From Tunturiibacter gelidiferens (GTDB taxonomy: Bacteria; Acidobacteriota; Terriglobia; Terriglobales; Acidobacteriaceae), in NCBI RefSeq assembly GCF_014201335.1, contig NZ_JACHEB010000012.1, positions 1 to 64,000 of the forward strand: DNA of 64,000 bases. Direction: 5' to 3'. Position numbers and translations under genes: made by a program. Positions 26,873-35,641 of this stretch are shown piece after piece. Position 1 is the stretch's first letter; each line of letters opens with the position of its first letter. The notes beneath the pieces were generated by a model. That model was not told the DNA's origin and did no database searches. It saw only the letters and a program-made list of their open reading frames with translations.

Positions 26873-28996
26873 CTAACCAACCGTGCCAATGCTCCGTACC
26901 CGAATCTCAGGAGGGATCTCTCCTGGCGCCAGCACCGTCACCTTTGGCAGAAACGGCTCCAGCCAACGTCGCACGTGATAACGGGCTGGACTCGGACATA
27001 GAAGCACGGGGAGTGCCGAGGTGGCCGCTCCTCCGGTTAGGCGTTTCACAGATTCCACCAGCCGCTTCAAAAAGTCCGAACGCATACCCGCCGGTCGTGT
27101 TCCGTCACCCAGCAGCAACCCGGCGCCCAGCGGATCAAAAGTCTGCTGCAGCTCGTTCTCAAGTTCGGGCTCCAGCACCAGCACCTTCAGGCCGCCCTCC
27201 CCATCCAGCAGCGAATGCACCAGCCCTCTCCCCAGCGACTGCCGCACACTCTCCACCAGGTGCACCACGTTCTTCGATTGCTGCGCCGCTTCCACTAGAA
27301 CCTCGAGGATCGCCCCCAGATCGCGAATAGAAACCTGCTCCCGCAATAATTGCTGCAACACGCGCTGGACCTCGCCCAGCGTCATCAGCTTCGGCACCAG
27401 CTCTTCCACCAGCTTGGGATGACTGTCATTCAAGCTATCCAGCAGACGCTTCACCTCATGCCGACCAAGCAGCTCATGGGCATGCCTCCGAATCAACTCT
27501 CCAAGGTGTGTTCCAATCACGGTTGTCTGGTCCACTACCGAATAACCTGCAGCCAGAGCCTGCTCCTCCAGCCCAGGCTGAATCCACCGGGCCTGCACGC
27601 CAAACGCCGGCTCCTTCGTCTCCACGCCAGGCAGCACCCTCGCCTTTGGATCCGCGTTTACAGCCAGCAGCCAGTTCTGTTCGGTCTGCCAACGCGCAAT
27701 CTCAATCCCGCGGAGACTCACGACATACTCACGAGGCTTCAGCCGTAGGTTGTCCGTGATATGAATCGGCGGAACGATAAACCCAAGCTCGGTCGCCAGG
27801 TGTCTCCGCAGCGCACGAACGCGATTGAGCATCTGTCCACCCTGCTTCTCGTCCACCATGGGAATCAGCTGGAATCCGATCTCCAACGTCAGCTCATCCA
27901 TCTTCAGCAACGAGGCCAGATTCTCACCCTTCGCTGCGTCCGCCGCCTTCGCCTTATCGCCCTTCGCAGCAACTCCGGAGGTCTCCTCCGCCAACAGTAA
28001 AGAAGCGTCCTTCGCCGCGGGAAGCCGCCGCGCAATCAATCCAACGCCAACTGCCAGCAACACAAACGACAGCTTCGGCAATCCGGGAATCAGAGCCAAT
28101 CCAAGCAGCACACCGCAAGCGATCCAGAGCGTATTGCGTCCCCGCAACAGTTGCGTGCCCAGCTCTTCATCGAGCGACCCCGCAGACGAAGCCCGCGTCA
28201 ACACCATGCCGCCAGCAATCGAAACCAGTAGACTTGGAATCATCGTGACCAGACCATCCCCGACTGTGAGGATGGTGTAGGTCTTCACCGCAGTAGCCAG
28301 ATCCGTGCCATGCTGCAACACACCGATCAACAACCCAGCCACGATATTGATCGCCGTGATCAAAATCGTCGCCAGCGAATCTCGCTGATTGAACTTCGCC
28401 GCGCCATCCATCGCGCCGTAGAACTCAGCCTCGCGCGCGATGGTCTGTCTCCGCTTCCTCGCTCCTTGCTCGTCGATCAAGCCCGCATTCATATCCGCGT
28501 CGATCGCCATCTGCTTACCCGGCAGAGCATCGAGAGTAAATCGCGCCGTGACCTCAGCCGTTCTCACCGCACCATGGCTCACCACAAGAAACTGAATCGC
28601 GATCAGCGCAAGAAACAGAACCAGCCCGACCACATAATTCCCGCCCACAACAAACTGCCCGAACGCTTCAATCACCGCACCGGCAGCATGCGTTCCCTCC
28701 TGTCCGTGCAGCAGGATCCTACGGCTCGAAGCCAGATTCAACGACAGTCGAAACAGCGTCAGCAGCAAAAGCAGCGTCGGAAACACCGAGAAATCGACCG
28801 CCCGCCGCACCTGCACCGCTGTCAAAAACACAATCACCGACGCCGTAATGGAGGCTGCCAGCAAAATATCCAGCACCACACTCGGCACCGGAATAATCAT
28901 GACGAACACCATGCTGATAGCTGCCACCGGCAACATCAGCGTCTGTAGCTTCGCCATCTGAAAACCACTACTCTTCTTTATCGCTGCTTCACTCAC
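26873..28996 (-). CDS. flhA: Flagellar export apparatus protein FlhA
   Basis: A 707-residue FlhA, the major export gate and ion-conducting component of flagellar type III secretion. The N-terminal half has about eight membrane helices; the loop with the FHIPEP signature is present (RFTLDALPGKQMAIDADMNAG). The C-terminal cytoplasmic domain (about residues 350-700) forms the docking ring for chaperone-substrate complexes. Length is normal for the family. Its ATG overlaps the flhB stop by 4 bp (ATGA), indicating translational coupling. Confidence 0.96.
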   Translation of the reverse strand: MSEAAIKKSSGFQMAKLQTLMLPVAAISMVFVMIIPVPSVVLDILLAASITASVIVFLTAVQVRRAVDFSVFPTLLLLLTLFRLSLNLASSRRILLHGQEGTHAAGAVIEAFGQFVVGGNYVVGLVLFLALIAIQFLVVSHGAVRTAEVTARFTLDALPGKQMAIDADMNAGLIDEQGARKRRQTIAREAEFYGAMDGAAKFNQRDSLATILITAINIVAGLLIGVLQHGTDLATAVKTYTILTVGDGLVTMIPSLLVSIAGGMVLTRASSAGSLDEELGTQLLRGRNTLWIACGVLLGLALIPGLPKLSFVLLAVGVGLIARRLPAAKDASLLLAEETSGVAAKGDKAKAADAAKGENLASLLKMDELTLEIGFQLIPMVDEKQGGQMLNRVRALRRHLATELGFIVPPIHITDNLRLKPREYVVSLRGIEIARWQTEQNWLLAVNADPKARVLPGVETKEPAFGVQARWIQPGLEEQALAAGYSVVDQTTVIGTHLGELIRRHAHELLGRHEVKRLLDSLNDSHPKLVEELVPKLMTLGEVQRVLQQLLREQVSIRDLGAILEVLVEAAQQSKNVVHLVESVRQSLGRGLVHSLLDGEGGLKVLVLEPELENELQQTFDPLGAGLLLGDGTRPAGMRSDFLKRLVESVKRLTGGAATSALPVLLCPSPARYHVRRWLEPFLPKVTVLAPGEIPPEIRVRSIGTVG

Positions 28997-30183
28997 ATCC
29001 CACCTCCGAAACCACGCATTCCAACCATTCCCGTCGCTCCCACATTGCCTCTTCCATCGAACAGCCGGCTCGCCAGCTGGGCTTTCTGCTCTCTCTCTTT
29101 CGCCTGACGATCCCGACGCACACGCTCCTCTACCTTCTGCCGATAGAGAAAAGCCAGAATCCCCGCGACCGCCGCATACAGATCAAACGGGATCGATTGC
29201 CCCGGCTCGACCATCTTGTACAGGCTCCGCGCCAGCGGCGGATTCTCAATAATCGGAACCCCAGCCCATCGCGCCTCTTCACGAATCTCCGCGGCCAGCA
29301 GATCGCGCCCCTTGGCGAGCACCGTAGGCGCCGACATCGTCTCGAAGCTGAACTCCAGAGCGACCGCATAGTGCGTGGGATTTGTAATCACCACGCTCGC
29401 ACGAGACATATCCGCCTTCACCTTGCGCTTGCGCATCGCTCGCTGTGCCTGACGGATCTTCGCCTTGATCTGCGGATTGCCCATCGCATCGCGCATCTCT
29501 TCGCGCAGCTCCTGCTTGCTCATCTTCAGCCGCTGATTCCAGCTCCTCCACTCGATCGCATAATCGAGCGCAGACCACATCAGCGTCACCCACGCGGCAT
29601 CGAGCGCCAACCCGTAAGCCGCAGAAAACGTTGCAGGCAGTCGCAGCAGACTCATCACAGGCATCGGAATCATCAACGCCTTCAGAGCGCCCCAGCCCAG
29701 CACGACCATGACCGCTGCTGGGACCAACGACTTCACCAGTCGCGTCGTCGACCGCAAACTGAACAGGTTTCCCAAGTTCGTAACCGGATTCAGCTTTGAA
29801 AACTTGAATTCCACTGCACTCGGATAGATCTGCACCCCACCGCTCTGTGCCACTCCCGACACCAGCGCCCCGGCAAAGCTTGCCGCCATGACGAACCCCA
29901 CAGGCATAAGTGCGGGCACGAGAATCCGGCGCACAGCCACATTGAAAAGTTGCTCTCCGCTCTGTCCATTCAAGCCGCTCACATTTGTCGTAGCAGAGCG
30001 GAGACTCTCCTGGTACACCTTGCCCCAATCAGCCACAAACCCATTCGACATCGCACCGAGCATCATGATGCCGCCAAGCATTGCCATCGCCGAGAGCAAC
30101 TCACGGCTGTGAACGCTATCGCCCTTCTCTTTCGCTTTCTTCTTTCGTAATGGTGTAGCCTGCTCTGTGCCTTTATCTGCCAT
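28993..30183 (-). CDS. flhB: Flagellar export apparatus protein FlhB
   Basis: A 396-residue FlhB, the substrate-specificity switch of the flagellar exporter. Start chosen at MADKGTEQATPLRKKKAKEKGD, the usual family opening; the frame runs 28 residues further up without similarity. Four membrane helices lie between residues about 30 and 210. The autocleavage motif NPTH is present at residues 268-271 (NPTHYAVALEF), so it should self-cleave as in other FlhB proteins. The C-terminal tail ends in a Gly/Met-rich stretch. It overlaps flhA by 4 bp. Confidence 0.95.
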   Translation of the reverse strand: MADKGTEQATPLRKKKAKEKGDSVHSRELLSAMAMLGGIMMLGAMSNGFVADWGKVYQESLRSATTNVSGLNGQSGEQLFNVAVRRILVPALMPVGFVMAASFAGALVSGVAQSGGVQIYPSAVEFKFSKLNPVTNLGNLFSLRSTTRLVKSLVPAAVMVVLGWGALKALMIPMPVMSLLRLPATFSAAYGLALDAAWVTLMWSALDYAIEWRSWNQRLKMSKQELREEMRDAMGNPQIKAKIRQAQRAMRKRKVKADMSRASVVITNPTHYAVALEFSFETMSAPTVLAKGRDLLAAEIREEARWAGVPIIENPPLARSLYKMVEPGQSIPFDLYAAVAGILAFLYRQKVEERVRRDRQAKEREQKAQLASRLFDGRGNVGATGMVGMRGFGGGM

Positions 30184-30282
30184 CTGGCCCTCTGAAGCAG
30201 CAACAACCCACCGACACGATCTCGTGTCCCCACAAAATCTCAGACGCCGCCGACTGTCCGGCTTCACTCGCCATCGCCAATC

Positions 30283-31065
30283 TCATGCCCGCACCAACAG
30301 TTTTGCCGCAGCATCCAACAGCGCCGTGAAGTGTCGCTCAATCCATCCAGGCCACACGGCCAGGCTCGCTATCAACACCACGTACGACACCATCGTCTTA
30401 GCCGGTACGCTGATCACCAGCGAAGGCAACTGAGGCGACAATCGTGCCACCAGCGCAACCGTCACCTCTACGGCCAACGCAGCCGCCATCACCGGAGCAG
30501 CCAACTGCACTCCTGCCAGAAAGATCCCACCCCCCATCATGGCCAGCGCCACTCCGGTCTTCGCCAGCATCACCGCCTGCCCTACCGGCACAGCAGAAAA
30601 ACTCCTCACCACCGCGGCCAACAAGCTACGATCCAATCCCGAGCCGATGATCACGAGCACACCCAGCCAGCTCAGCATCTGCCCCAACACCGCCGTCTCA
30701 ATCATTGAATTCGGGTCCAGGAGATTCACCAGGGAAAAGCTGAACTGCAACCCCAGCAGGGTCCCAGCAAAAGTCAGCGCCTCGTTCAACAGCATCAGCG
30801 AAAGTCCAAACAGCAGACCCACGCTCAACTCGCCCAGCAACGCCCTCCCGTCAAGCACCGCTCGCGCCCCCGGCACCGTCGCTACCGCAGGCGCCAATAG
30901 AATCGTCATCGCAAACACAAACCCGGCTTTGATCCGCGGGGCAATTGCCGACGAAGAGAAGACCGGAGCGAACACCATCAGCCCGCTCAGCCGCACCATC
31001 ACCAGCACCGCTGCCGTCAGATACTGAGGCCAATTCTCCAGCAATCCACTCACTTCGTGACTCAT
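30283..31065 (-). CDS. fliR: Flagellar export apparatus protein FliR
   Basis: A 260-residue polytopic membrane protein with the FliR pattern: LTAAVLVMVRLSGLMVFAPVFSSSAIAPRIKAGF at the N-terminus and NLLDPNSMIETAVLGQMLSWLGVLVI in the middle, six or so helices in total. FliR joins FliP and FliQ in the export gate core. Start at ATG 31065 (MSHEVSGLL); 19 further upstream residues are open but lie over fliQ. fliQ ends 7 bp before this start. Confidence 0.93.
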   Translation of the reverse strand: MSHEVSGLLENWPQYLTAAVLVMVRLSGLMVFAPVFSSSAIAPRIKAGFVFAMTILLAPAVATVPGARAVLDGRALLGELSVGLLFGLSLMLLNEALTFAGTLLGLQFSFSLVNLLDPNSMIETAVLGQMLSWLGVLVIIGSGLDRSLLAAVVRSFSAVPVGQAVMLAKTGVALAMMGGGIFLAGVQLAAPVMAAALAVEVTVALVARLSPQLPSLVISVPAKTMVSYVVLIASLAVWPGWIERHFTALLDAAAKLLVRA

Positions 31066-31072
31066 TGCGCCT

Positions 31073-31342
31073 CTATCCCAGGTACTTGTGAAAATCAGTG
31101 AACAGACGCACCGTGAAACCAACGAGCCGATGCACCATCCATGGCAGTACCGCCACTGTGATCACAAAGACCACCACCAACCTCGGAACTGCCGTCAGCG
31201 TCTGCTCCTGCACACTGGTAAGGGTTTGCAGCAAACTCACTGCAAGACTGACCAGGGCTGCCGCCACCAACAGAGGTGCGCTCAAGAGCATGGCCTCAAT
31301 CAACAGTCGCCGCATAATCTCTACAGTCTGATCCGGTCCCAT
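31073..31342 (-). CDS. fliQ: Flagellar export apparatus protein FliQ
   Basis: An 89-residue protein with two membrane helices, about 15-38 and 52-75, and the family motif region LLQTLTSVQEQTLTAVPRLV. Length is exactly that expected of FliQ. It lies between fliP and fliR, the conserved order of the export gate genes, with gaps of 30 and 7 bp. Confidence 0.95.
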   Translation of the reverse strand: MGPDQTVEIMRRLLIEAMLLSAPLLVAAALVSLAVSLLQTLTSVQEQTLTAVPRLVVVFVITVAVLPWMVHRLVGFTVRLFTDFHKYLG

Positions 31343-31372
31343 TCCTGCTCCGATCGCTACGTACTCGCCGCC

Positions 31373-32281
31373 CTAAAAACTCTTAATCAGCTGGTCTGCC
31401 AACAGACTCCATCCGTCGATCATCACGAACAGCAGTATCTTCAACGGTGTCGAAATCACGACCGGCGGCAACTGCATCATGCCGATCGAGGTCGTAATAC
31501 TTGCCACAACTAAATCCACCAGCAGAAACGGCAGAAACAAGATCGCGCCAATCTGAAACCCTGCCTTCAGCTCGCTCAGAATGTATGCCGGAACTACCAC
31601 CTGAATCGGCAGATCCTCCCTTTTGTTCGGCCGCACAGCCATCCCCGCCGACGCAAACACAGCGAGATCCTTCTCCCGCGAATAGCGGAGCATGTATCTC
31701 TTTACAGGTGCGACTCCAAGGTCCAGTGCCTGCTCTCCCGTGATCGTCCCCGCGCTGTACGGAGCGACCGCCGTCTGCTCTACCTCCAGCAGAACTGGCT
31801 GCATTAGGAACCACGTCATCATCAACGCGAGCCCCATCAAAATCTGGTTCGACGGAGCAGTCTGCGTCCCCAGTGCCTGCCGTAAAAAATGAAAGACCAC
31901 GAGCAGTCGCACCATCGGGGTCATCGACAGTAACAACGCCGGCAGCAGGGTCAACAGCGTCAGCCCAACGACGATCGACCACGGAACACTCTTGTTCCCT
32001 GCCAGCTCAGATGCGATCGAATTGTTTTTCTTAGCCCCTGCAGTCGGAATGTTCTCGCCCGCCCCGACCCCATGCGTCTTACCGACTTTGCTGCTCTTTG
32101 ACGTAGCCTGACCGTGAGCGGCGATGGAGCTTCCCGCCGGTTTCTTAACCCAGAATGACTCCGGCGCCATCACCGCTGCGACCATCATCCTGCTCTCAGC
32201 CCGCGCATACGCCAAGGGCAAAGTCGTCGCCAACACCGCCAGCGCTAGCACCAATCGGCGAAGTGCCGTCCTCACCGACAT
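31373..32281 (-). CDS. fliP: Flagellar export apparatus protein FliP
   Basis: A 302-residue FliP, core channel subunit of the export gate. The signal peptide (MSVRTALRRLVLALAVLATTLPLA) is followed by a long 70-residue Ser/Lys/Gly-rich spacer before the first helix of the conserved domain (VPWSIVVGLTLLTLLPALLLSMTPMVRLLVVFHFLRQALG). The signature ADLAVFASAG/ PAYILSELKAGFQIGAILFLPFLLVDLVV is present. The spacer is longer than in enterobacterial FliP. It overlaps fliO by 10 bp. Confidence 0.95.
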   Translation of the reverse strand: MSVRTALRRLVLALAVLATTLPLAYARAESRMMVAAVMAPESFWVKKPAGSSIAAHGQATSKSSKVGKTHGVGAGENIPTAGAKKNNSIASELAGNKSVPWSIVVGLTLLTLLPALLLSMTPMVRLLVVFHFLRQALGTQTAPSNQILMGLALMMTWFLMQPVLLEVEQTAVAPYSAGTITGEQALDLGVAPVKRYMLRYSREKDLAVFASAGMAVRPNKREDLPIQVVVPAYILSELKAGFQIGAILFLPFLLVDLVVASITTSIGMMQLPPVVISTPLKILLFVMIDGWSLLADQLIKSF

Positions 32282-32580
32282 GTGTCATCCATCCTGTCCG
32301 CCATCAAGTTCGCAGAAGACTCAGCCCTCAGTCGAACAATCGTCTCCACGCTCTCGAAGCTGCCACCAACCAGAAAACTCTCCCCCGCGCACGTCACCAG
32401 CATCAGCTGCCGTTTCCCTCCAAGCGGCAGTGTCTCCACCAGCTGGAGCTGTTTCTTCTGAGAGACTCGCGGCTCGCGCCAACTCTGCGCCAGACCTAAC
32501 ACCCATCCCGCAAGTCCCTGGACCTCGGACACCGCGGCGTCGTTCAAATTTAGTGGTCTCACACCTTGCATAAACCGCAT
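32272..32580 (-). CDS. fliO: FliO-like flagellar biosynthesis protein without clear membrane helix
   Basis: A 102-residue protein whose second half matches the FliO soluble domain (KKQLQLVETLPLGGKRQLMLVTCAGESFLVGG). Position directly before fliP also fits FliO, which assists FliP assembly. The usual N-terminal transmembrane helix is absent or replaced by a weak amphipathic segment (EVQGLAGWVLGLAQSW). I start at ATG 32580 because a GAGGAG lies 5 nt upstream; the open frame runs 10 residues further. It overlaps fliP by 10 bp. Confidence 0.75.
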   Translation of the reverse strand: MRFMQGVRPLNLNDAAVSEVQGLAGWVLGLAQSWREPRVSQKKQLQLVETLPLGGKRQLMLVTCAGESFLVGGSFESVETIVRLRAESSANLMADRMDDTCR

Positions 32581-32630
32581 CTCAGCTCCTCGCACAAAAC
32601 ACTTTGTCAACTTTCCATGCAGTTCTGCAC

Positions 32631-32972
32631 CTACCCCAGACGCGTCAACCGAAGTCCCAGCCGCTGATCCACGACCTCAAACTCACTCCAACCCAACTGC
32701 ACCTGACCGACCATGAGCGGCACATCTTCGGTCTCAGACGAACCACTTTCGAACACCTGGCCTACCTTCAGCGTCAGCACGTCGCGCACCCTGAACCGAT
32801 TCAAAGGCACTCCAACCCGCATCGTGATCCGCAGCTGCGACAGCGTATCCCACGATGGATGTTCTTCAATCCGCGTCATCCACGGAGTACCAGGCGCCGT
32901 CTTCATCAGATCCAGACTCTTCGCCCCAACACTCCCCACACCAGTCACCGCAAGCTCTGTCCCCGTCATCAT
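32631..32972 (-). CDS. Second SpoA-domain (FliN-type) flagellar protein
   Basis: A 113-residue protein whose last 70 residues form a SpoA/FliN C-terminal domain: LRITMRVGVPLNRFRVRDVLTLKVGQVFESGS...VPLMVGQVQLGWSEFEVVDQRLGLRLTRL. It lies between fliL and fliO, where fliM-fliN usually sit, whereas this genome has canonical fliM-fliN 7 kb further on. It is therefore a second FliN-type protein, perhaps a FliY/FliN2 paralogue in the C-ring or an export-complex docking factor. The function is inferred from the fold and position only. Confidence 0.8.
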   Translation of the reverse strand: MMTGTELAVTGVGSVGAKSLDLMKTAPGTPWMTRIEEHPSWDTLSQLRITMRVGVPLNRFRVRDVLTLKVGQVFESGSSETEDVPLMVGQVQLGWSEFEVVDQRLGLRLTRLG

Positions 32973-33014
32973 CTCTCCCTGTCCGCTCGTCTTTTCTGCG
33001 AGTCAAATCTCGTG

Positions 33015-33602
33015 TTAGCGCTGAACCAGAAAGTCGGTGAAAAACACGTCCATCACCTTCAGATCAGCGTTATGCTCGGCCAACGCAGTCTTCAACTCTG
33101 TCTTCAACTCTTCTTTGCCATCAACGGCCAATAGACGGTCCGCAGTCTGTTGCCCAAGCACCGTCAACATCGTGTCGCGCACCGAGGCGACGGCATCACT
33201 GTTCTCCTTGCCATCTTTGGGCTTTTCTTCTTTGGGCTTCGCGTCTTTACCTTCTGCGGCATCTGCCACACGCAAAGTCATAGCGATCCGGAGGTACGAG
33301 CTCCCGCCTGCATCTGCGAGGTTCACCAGTAACGGATCCAGCACCATGGCATGGGTCGCGGCCGGGGCTGCAGCTTCCGCCCTGTGTGCTGCCCCTTCTC
33401 GTCCAGGAAGCCGACCACTCCGCACCAGGTAGTACACAACGCCGCCAACACCCAACGTGGCGACGACAATTCCCAACACCACGGCAATCAATAAAGGAAT
33501 GAGTGGAAACTTAGCCGCCACCGGAGCTGCCGCCGCAGCAGGAGGGGAATCCGGAGGAACCGTAGAAGACGCGCCAGCAAGAACTGTAGGTGAAGTAGCC
33601 AT
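33015..33602 (-). CDS. fliL: Flagellar basal body-associated protein FliL
   Basis: A 195-residue FliL: a short cytoplasmic Pro/Ala-rich leader, one membrane helix at about 33-58 (PLIPLLIAVVLGIVVATLGVGGVVYYLV), and a periplasmic domain ending RDTMLTVLGQQTADRLLAVDGKEELKTEL...VMDVFFTDFLVQR, the classic FliL C-terminus. FliL surrounds stator units and supports torque. A charged Lys/Glu insert (DAKPKEEKPKDGKENSD) interrupts the domain. A sigma-54-like promoter lies 16 bp upstream of the ATG. Confidence 0.93.
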   Translation of the reverse strand: MATSPTVLAGASSTVPPDSPPAAAAAPVAAKFPLIPLLIAVVLGIVVATLGVGGVVYYLVRSGRLPGREGAAHRAEAAAPAATHAMVLDPLLVNLADAGGSSYLRIAMTLRVADAAEGKDAKPKEEKPKDGKENSDAVASVRDTMLTVLGQQTADRLLAVDGKEELKTELKTALAEHNADLKVMDVFFTDFLVQR

Positions 33603-33617
33603 GATGCCTGAATAGAT

Positions 33618-33633
33618 TGCAAGCGGGTGGCCA
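33618..33633 (-). promoter_or_regulatory. Candidate sigma-54 promoter upstream of fliL
   Basis: Minus strand TGGCCACCCGCTTGCA keeps TGGC and TTGCA of the -24/-12 consensus, with exactly 10 nt between GG and GC. The predicted transcript start, near 33607, leaves only about 5 nt before the fliL ATG. Confidence 0.5.
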
Positions 33634-33780
33634 GTTCAGAGTCTGCGAACATTAGCGAATTTTCAGGTTGCGCCGTGAGGCTCGCTCTAAAAGAGGAAAG
33701 AACAGCCGAGGCGGCCAGCCGGTAGGACCGATCTTCCAGTCCCGCACCCGCTAAGCCGCCTCAACGTGCTTCAGAAGATC

Positions 33781-35016
33781 TTACCGAACCATCGCAATCA
33801 CATCCTGCGAGATCGTATCGAAGGTAGTTACCGTCTTCGAATTGGCCTCGAACGCCCTCTGCGCAACAATCAGATTAGAAAATTCTGTTGAGATATTGAC
33901 ATTGGACTGCTCGAGCGTACTGTCATCCACCACGCCGCGACCACCGGTTCCCGCCACTCCGGCAACGAACTGCCCTGAGGCCTCGGTCGTCTGGAAGTTA
34001 TTGCCTCCCACAGAGACCAGTCCCTGCTCGTTGGCAACGTTCGCCACCGCAACCTGGCCGATCGTCTGCGAATTGCCGTTGCTGAACTTGGCCTCGATCA
34101 CGCCACTTGGATCCACGGTGAATCCCGTGTAGTTACCACTTGTAAATCCATCCTGAGGAGTCGCGCCATTGCTGTTAGCGGAGGCTAGCTGCGTGAGCAG
34201 AGGACTTGTTCCCCCTCCGTTTAGATTCCAGTTGAAGGTCAGATCACTGGCCCCATCGGCCATCGTGGGAAAGCTGATTCCGCTGATTGCTCCAGTTGGT
34301 GAAGTCAGATTTCCGCTCGAATCAAAGGTAAGTGTTCCGGTAGTGTTTACCGGCGTTCCAGTCGCATCGCCGGCGGGCAGTGCAATAGAGTAGCTCCAGG
34401 TGTTTGTAGCGGTTTTGTCGTAGGTAATCGTGACCTGATGGCTCTGGCCGAGCGAGTCAAACACCTCTACCGGCGTCGTAAACGTAGTTCCAACTGTCGC
34501 GCCCGAGTTCAGGTTCGCGGTCACCGATATATTCTGTGTTGCCTGAGCTCCTTCGGTCGCGCCCACCGGAAGTGTGATCGGCGCGGGATTGGTGTTCGTG
34601 TTCACTACGCCGTTCGTCGCCGGGTAACCCAATACAAACTGACCATCCTGCGTCGTCAAACTGCCGCTGTTGCCTACAGTAAAGTTTCCTGCCCTGGTTA
34701 GCGACTGCTGGCCATTTTGTTCCACGATGAAAAAGCCGTTGCCGTCCAGAGCCATATCGCTCGTATTCCCATTGGCATCCGGCAAAAGCGTTCCCTCGCT
34801 AAAATCAGTCGAGGTCGAACCGACCTTGGTTCCTGATCCCACTTGGATCGGATCACCCGCACCGGACTCTCCGAGCTGTTGATGAAAGAGATCTTCGAAC
34901 GAAGTCGTCTGACCCTTATAAGCCGTCGTGTTTAGGTTTGCCAGATTGTTTCCAATCGTATTCAACGCCGTCGTGTCAGCCTCAAGCCCTGACAGTGCAA
35001 TCGAAAAATTTCCCAT
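33781..35016 (-). CDS. flgE: Flagellar hook protein FlgE
   Basis: A 411-residue hook protein. N-terminal rod/hook motif: SIALSGLEADTTALNTIGNNLANLNTTAYKGQTTSFEDLF. Central FlaE/FlgE hook domains have the usual Thr/Asn/Gly-rich beta repeats (GTGGRGVVDDSTLEQSNV near the C-terminus). C-terminal coiled segment: NISTEFSNLIVAQRAFEANSKTVTTFDTISQDVIAMVR, the axial-protein terminus. It polymerises into the flexible hook. It follows flgD and is probably transcribed with fliK-flgD. Confidence 0.95.
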   Translation of the reverse strand: MGNFSIALSGLEADTTALNTIGNNLANLNTTAYKGQTTSFEDLFHQQLGESGAGDPIQVGSGTKVGSTSTDFSEGTLLPDANGNTSDMALDGNGFFIVEQNGQQSLTRAGNFTVGNSGSLTTQDGQFVLGYPATNGVVNTNTNPAPITLPVGATEGAQATQNISVTANLNSGATVGTTFTTPVEVFDSLGQSHQVTITYDKTATNTWSYSIALPAGDATGTPVNTTGTLTFDSSGNLTSPTGAISGISFPTMADGASDLTFNWNLNGGGTSPLLTQLASANSNGATPQDGFTSGNYTGFTVDPSGVIEAKFSNGNSQTIGQVAVANVANEQGLVSVGGNNFQTTEASGQFVAGVAGTGGRGVVDDSTLEQSNVNISTEFSNLIVAQRAFEANSKTVTTFDTISQDVIAMVR

Positions 35017-35105
35017 CTTTCTTCTCCCTGTTCTTTTTTTGGTTGTAGTTCGGTTGACCGCGCGAACCCACGGTAAATGGGCGCTACGGGCTGTTCATTT
35101 GCGTC

Positions 35106-35594
35106 TTAGCTCGCCGTCGAGCCGCCCCATATCGCATTCTGTCCCGAAATCGACTGCAAACCCAACGCAGTGTTTGCGCTCGTAGCTGCAGCCACTGCAT
35201 CCGAGCTCGCCCCGGAACCGGAGCTGGAACCAGAGCCCGAACTAGGAGCTGACACTGCACCGTCAAGAGTGGTAATTCCCTGATTAATCGAGATCAACTG
35301 TTCAAGGCTGTTAACCTGCGCCAGCTGCGTAATGTATTGATTTGGGTCCGTCGGCTGTGTAGGATCCTGGTTCTGGAGCTCACTCACCAGCAACGTCAGA
35401 AAATCATCCGACGTAATATCCGATGGATCGCTCGCTGCACTGCTGCTAGCTGACCCGCTGTTAGATGTTCCGTTGGTCGATGACGCCTTCGGCGTCGCAT
35501 GTACCGCCGCCTGCTTCGGAGCTAGTGCCGAAGCCACTGTTCCTGCCGACGACGCTCCCGATGTTACAAACGAATTCAGTGGTGACCAATCCAT
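35106..35594 (-). CDS. flgD: Hook-capping protein FlgD
   Basis: A 162-residue hook scaffold protein. The conserved N-terminal region is clear: SDDFLTLLVSELQNQDPTQPTDPNQYITQLAQVNSLEQLISIN. FlgD caps the growing hook and is discarded when it is complete. The protein is short: the C-terminal Ig/Tudor-like domains of E. coli FlgD (about 230 residues) are missing, and the tail is a Ser/Gly-rich stretch. Short FlgD proteins like this are known in other phyla. Gene order fliK-flgD-flgE is conserved. Confidence 0.92.
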   Translation of the reverse strand: MDWSPLNSFVTSGASSAGTVASALAPKQAAVHATPKASSTNGTSNSGSASSSAASDPSDITSDDFLTLLVSELQNQDPTQPTDPNQYITQLAQVNSLEQLISINQGITTLDGAVSAPSSGSGSSSGSGASSDAVAAATSANTALGLQSISGQNAIWGGSTAS

Positions 35595-35641
35595 CCTTCT
35601 ATCTCCTCATCTCACGTAGTTGTTGAAATTTGATCTGCACG

